64,000 nucleotides of DNA. Source: Plectonema radiosum NIES-515. Its GTDB lineage: Bacteria; Cyanobacteriota; Cyanobacteriia; Cyanobacteriales; Nostocaceae. A model generated the notes under the pieces. That model did not search any database, was not told the origin of the DNA, and saw nothing but the letters and a program-made list of their open reading frames with translations. Where the stretch lies: NCBI RefSeq assembly GCF_025753815.1, contig NZ_JAOWRF010000211.1:1-64000 (forward strand), written 5' to 3'. Positions 63,318 to 64,000 of this stretch are shown here, piece by piece; position 1 is the first letter of the stretch; each line of letters opens with the position of its first letter. The translations under genes were made by a program, and so were the position numbers.

Positions 63318-64000
63318 TCAAGCAACAACCGTATTTTCTGTTTTTAAACCTTTTGTTGCTAAAACGTTGCGGGTATCAACAATTAAGGATGAATATTCAG
63401 CTACCAAATCATAATCGACATTATCATGATCGGTGATAATGATAACGGCATCAAACTTCTGCAAATTTTCTTGGGTTAAAGATACAGATTGTAAGTTTAT
63501 TTCTGGATAATGACGATGATTGCAACACGTCGGGGCATAAGGATCGTGATATTCTATATGTGCTCCTTGCCTTTGTAAAAGCTGAATTATTTTCAAAGAA
63601 GGACTTTCGCGCTGGTCGTCAACATTTTTCTTATAAGCTACTCCTAAAATTAGAATTCGAGAGTTTTTCAAAGGTTTGCCGTGATTATTCAGTGCTGCAA
63701 CTAACTTATCGACTACATAGTTAGGCATTAAAGTGTTCACTTCACCTGCCAATTCAATAAATCGTAAAGAAACATCATATTCTCTGGCTTTCCATGTTAA
63801 ATAAAATGGATCTATAGGAATACAATGTCCACCCCATCCTGGACCTGGATAAAAAGCATGGAACCCAAAGGGTTTTGTTTTTGCGGCTTCAATCACTTCC
63901 CAGATATCTATATCCATTTTTTGAAACAAAATCTTTAATTCATTTACCAATGCAATATTGACTGCGCGGTAAATATTTTCGAGAATTTTAGTTGCTTCTG
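63318..64000 (-). CDS. Nucleotide-sugar dehydrogenase, C-terminal part (WbpA-like)
   Basis: An incomplete gene that runs off the right edge. The last 227 codons are here, including upstream in-frame ATKILENIYRAVNIALVNE. The TTG at 63950 is therefore not the start. The catalytic cysteine is in GWGGHCIPIDPFYLTWKA, and LILGVAYKKNVDDQRESPSL is the cofactor/dimer region. The family oxidises the C6 of a UDP-sugar to a uronic acid, here probably UDP-GlcNAc. It directly precedes the WbpB-like gene. Confidence 0.88.
   Translation of the reverse strand, partial: EATKILENIYRAVNIALVNELKILFQKMDIDIWEVIEAAKTKPFGFHAFYPGPGWGGHCIPIDPFYLTWKAREYDVSLRFIELAGEVNTLMPNYVVDKLVAALNNHGKPLKNSRILILGVAYKKNVDDQRESPSLKIIQLLQRQGAHIEYHDPYAPTCCNHRHYPEINLQSVSLTQENLQKFDAVIIITDHDNVDYDLVAEYSSLIVDTRNVLATKGLKTENTVVA

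Noticed and set aside
63950-64000. TTG start for the dehydrogenase at 63950
   Set aside because: The frame stays open upstream and continues with the family sequence ATKILENIYRAVNIAL, so the true start is outside the window.

Overview
The window looks like chromosomal DNA of a filamentous, probably heterocyst-forming cyanobacterium (Nostocales: Nostoc, Calothrix, Scytonema or a relative). The reasons are the many HIP1-type gcgatcgc octamers, islands of short tandem heptamers (STRR), cyanobacteria-typical small proteins (UPF0367), and large families of dispersed hairpin repeats between genes. No replication origin, rRNA, CRISPR array or intact insertion sequence was seen.

Left part (1-13.8 kb, nearly all + strand): housekeeping and transport genes. 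These are a UPF0367 protein with an ECF-type ABC ATPase, a NYN-domain RNase-like protein, tRNA-Asn(GTT), a class V aminotransferase, a two-domain chromate transporter, an MscS channel, an unrecognised 57-aa ORF, a methyltransferase, and a complete CUT1 sugar importer (binding protein, two permeases, MalK-type ATPase). The gaps inside the importer operon hold heptamer repeats, including an island of about 24 tandem units just before the ATPase gene.

Middle-left (13.8-24.3 kb, - strand): a run of nine genes that reads as a chromosomal type IV secretion-like apparatus. In transcription order they are VirB2-like, VirB3-like, VirB4 ATPase, VirB5/TrbJ-like, VirB6-like, two paralogous VirB8-like proteins, VirB10-like and a VirB9/TraK-like candidate. 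No VirB11, VirD4 coupling protein, relaxase or lytic transglycosylase gene is seen in the window. Only the VirB4 and VirB10 calls are strong; the others rest on architecture, size and gene order. This is the best candidate here for an under-described system.

Right part (25-64 kb, all - strand): a large surface-polysaccharide locus. It has at least ten glycosyltransferases, a multi-membrane polymerase candidate, a Wzt-type export ATPase without a visible Wzm partner, a carbamoyltransferase, a DUF218 protein, a PhyH-type oxygenase, methyltransferases (one truncated), and nucleotide-sugar epimerases. Enzymes matching WbpA, WbpB, WbpD and WbpE stand together at the right edge, and a WbpI/WecB-type 2-epimerase lies 14 kb away. 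Together they predict a UDP-2,3-diacetamido-2,3-dideoxy-uronic acid precursor. A pair of SMR-like transporters (ArnE/ArnF type), an ArnT/PMT-type transferase and a DPM1-type glycosyltransferase suggest lipid-carrier-linked sugar transfer. Secreted or repeat proteins (a Tat-signal propeller-like protein with a decayed partial copy beside it, a 1005-aa DUF4082/Big-1/dimethylformamidase-like protein, and a seven-repeat exported protein) sit inside the same locus.
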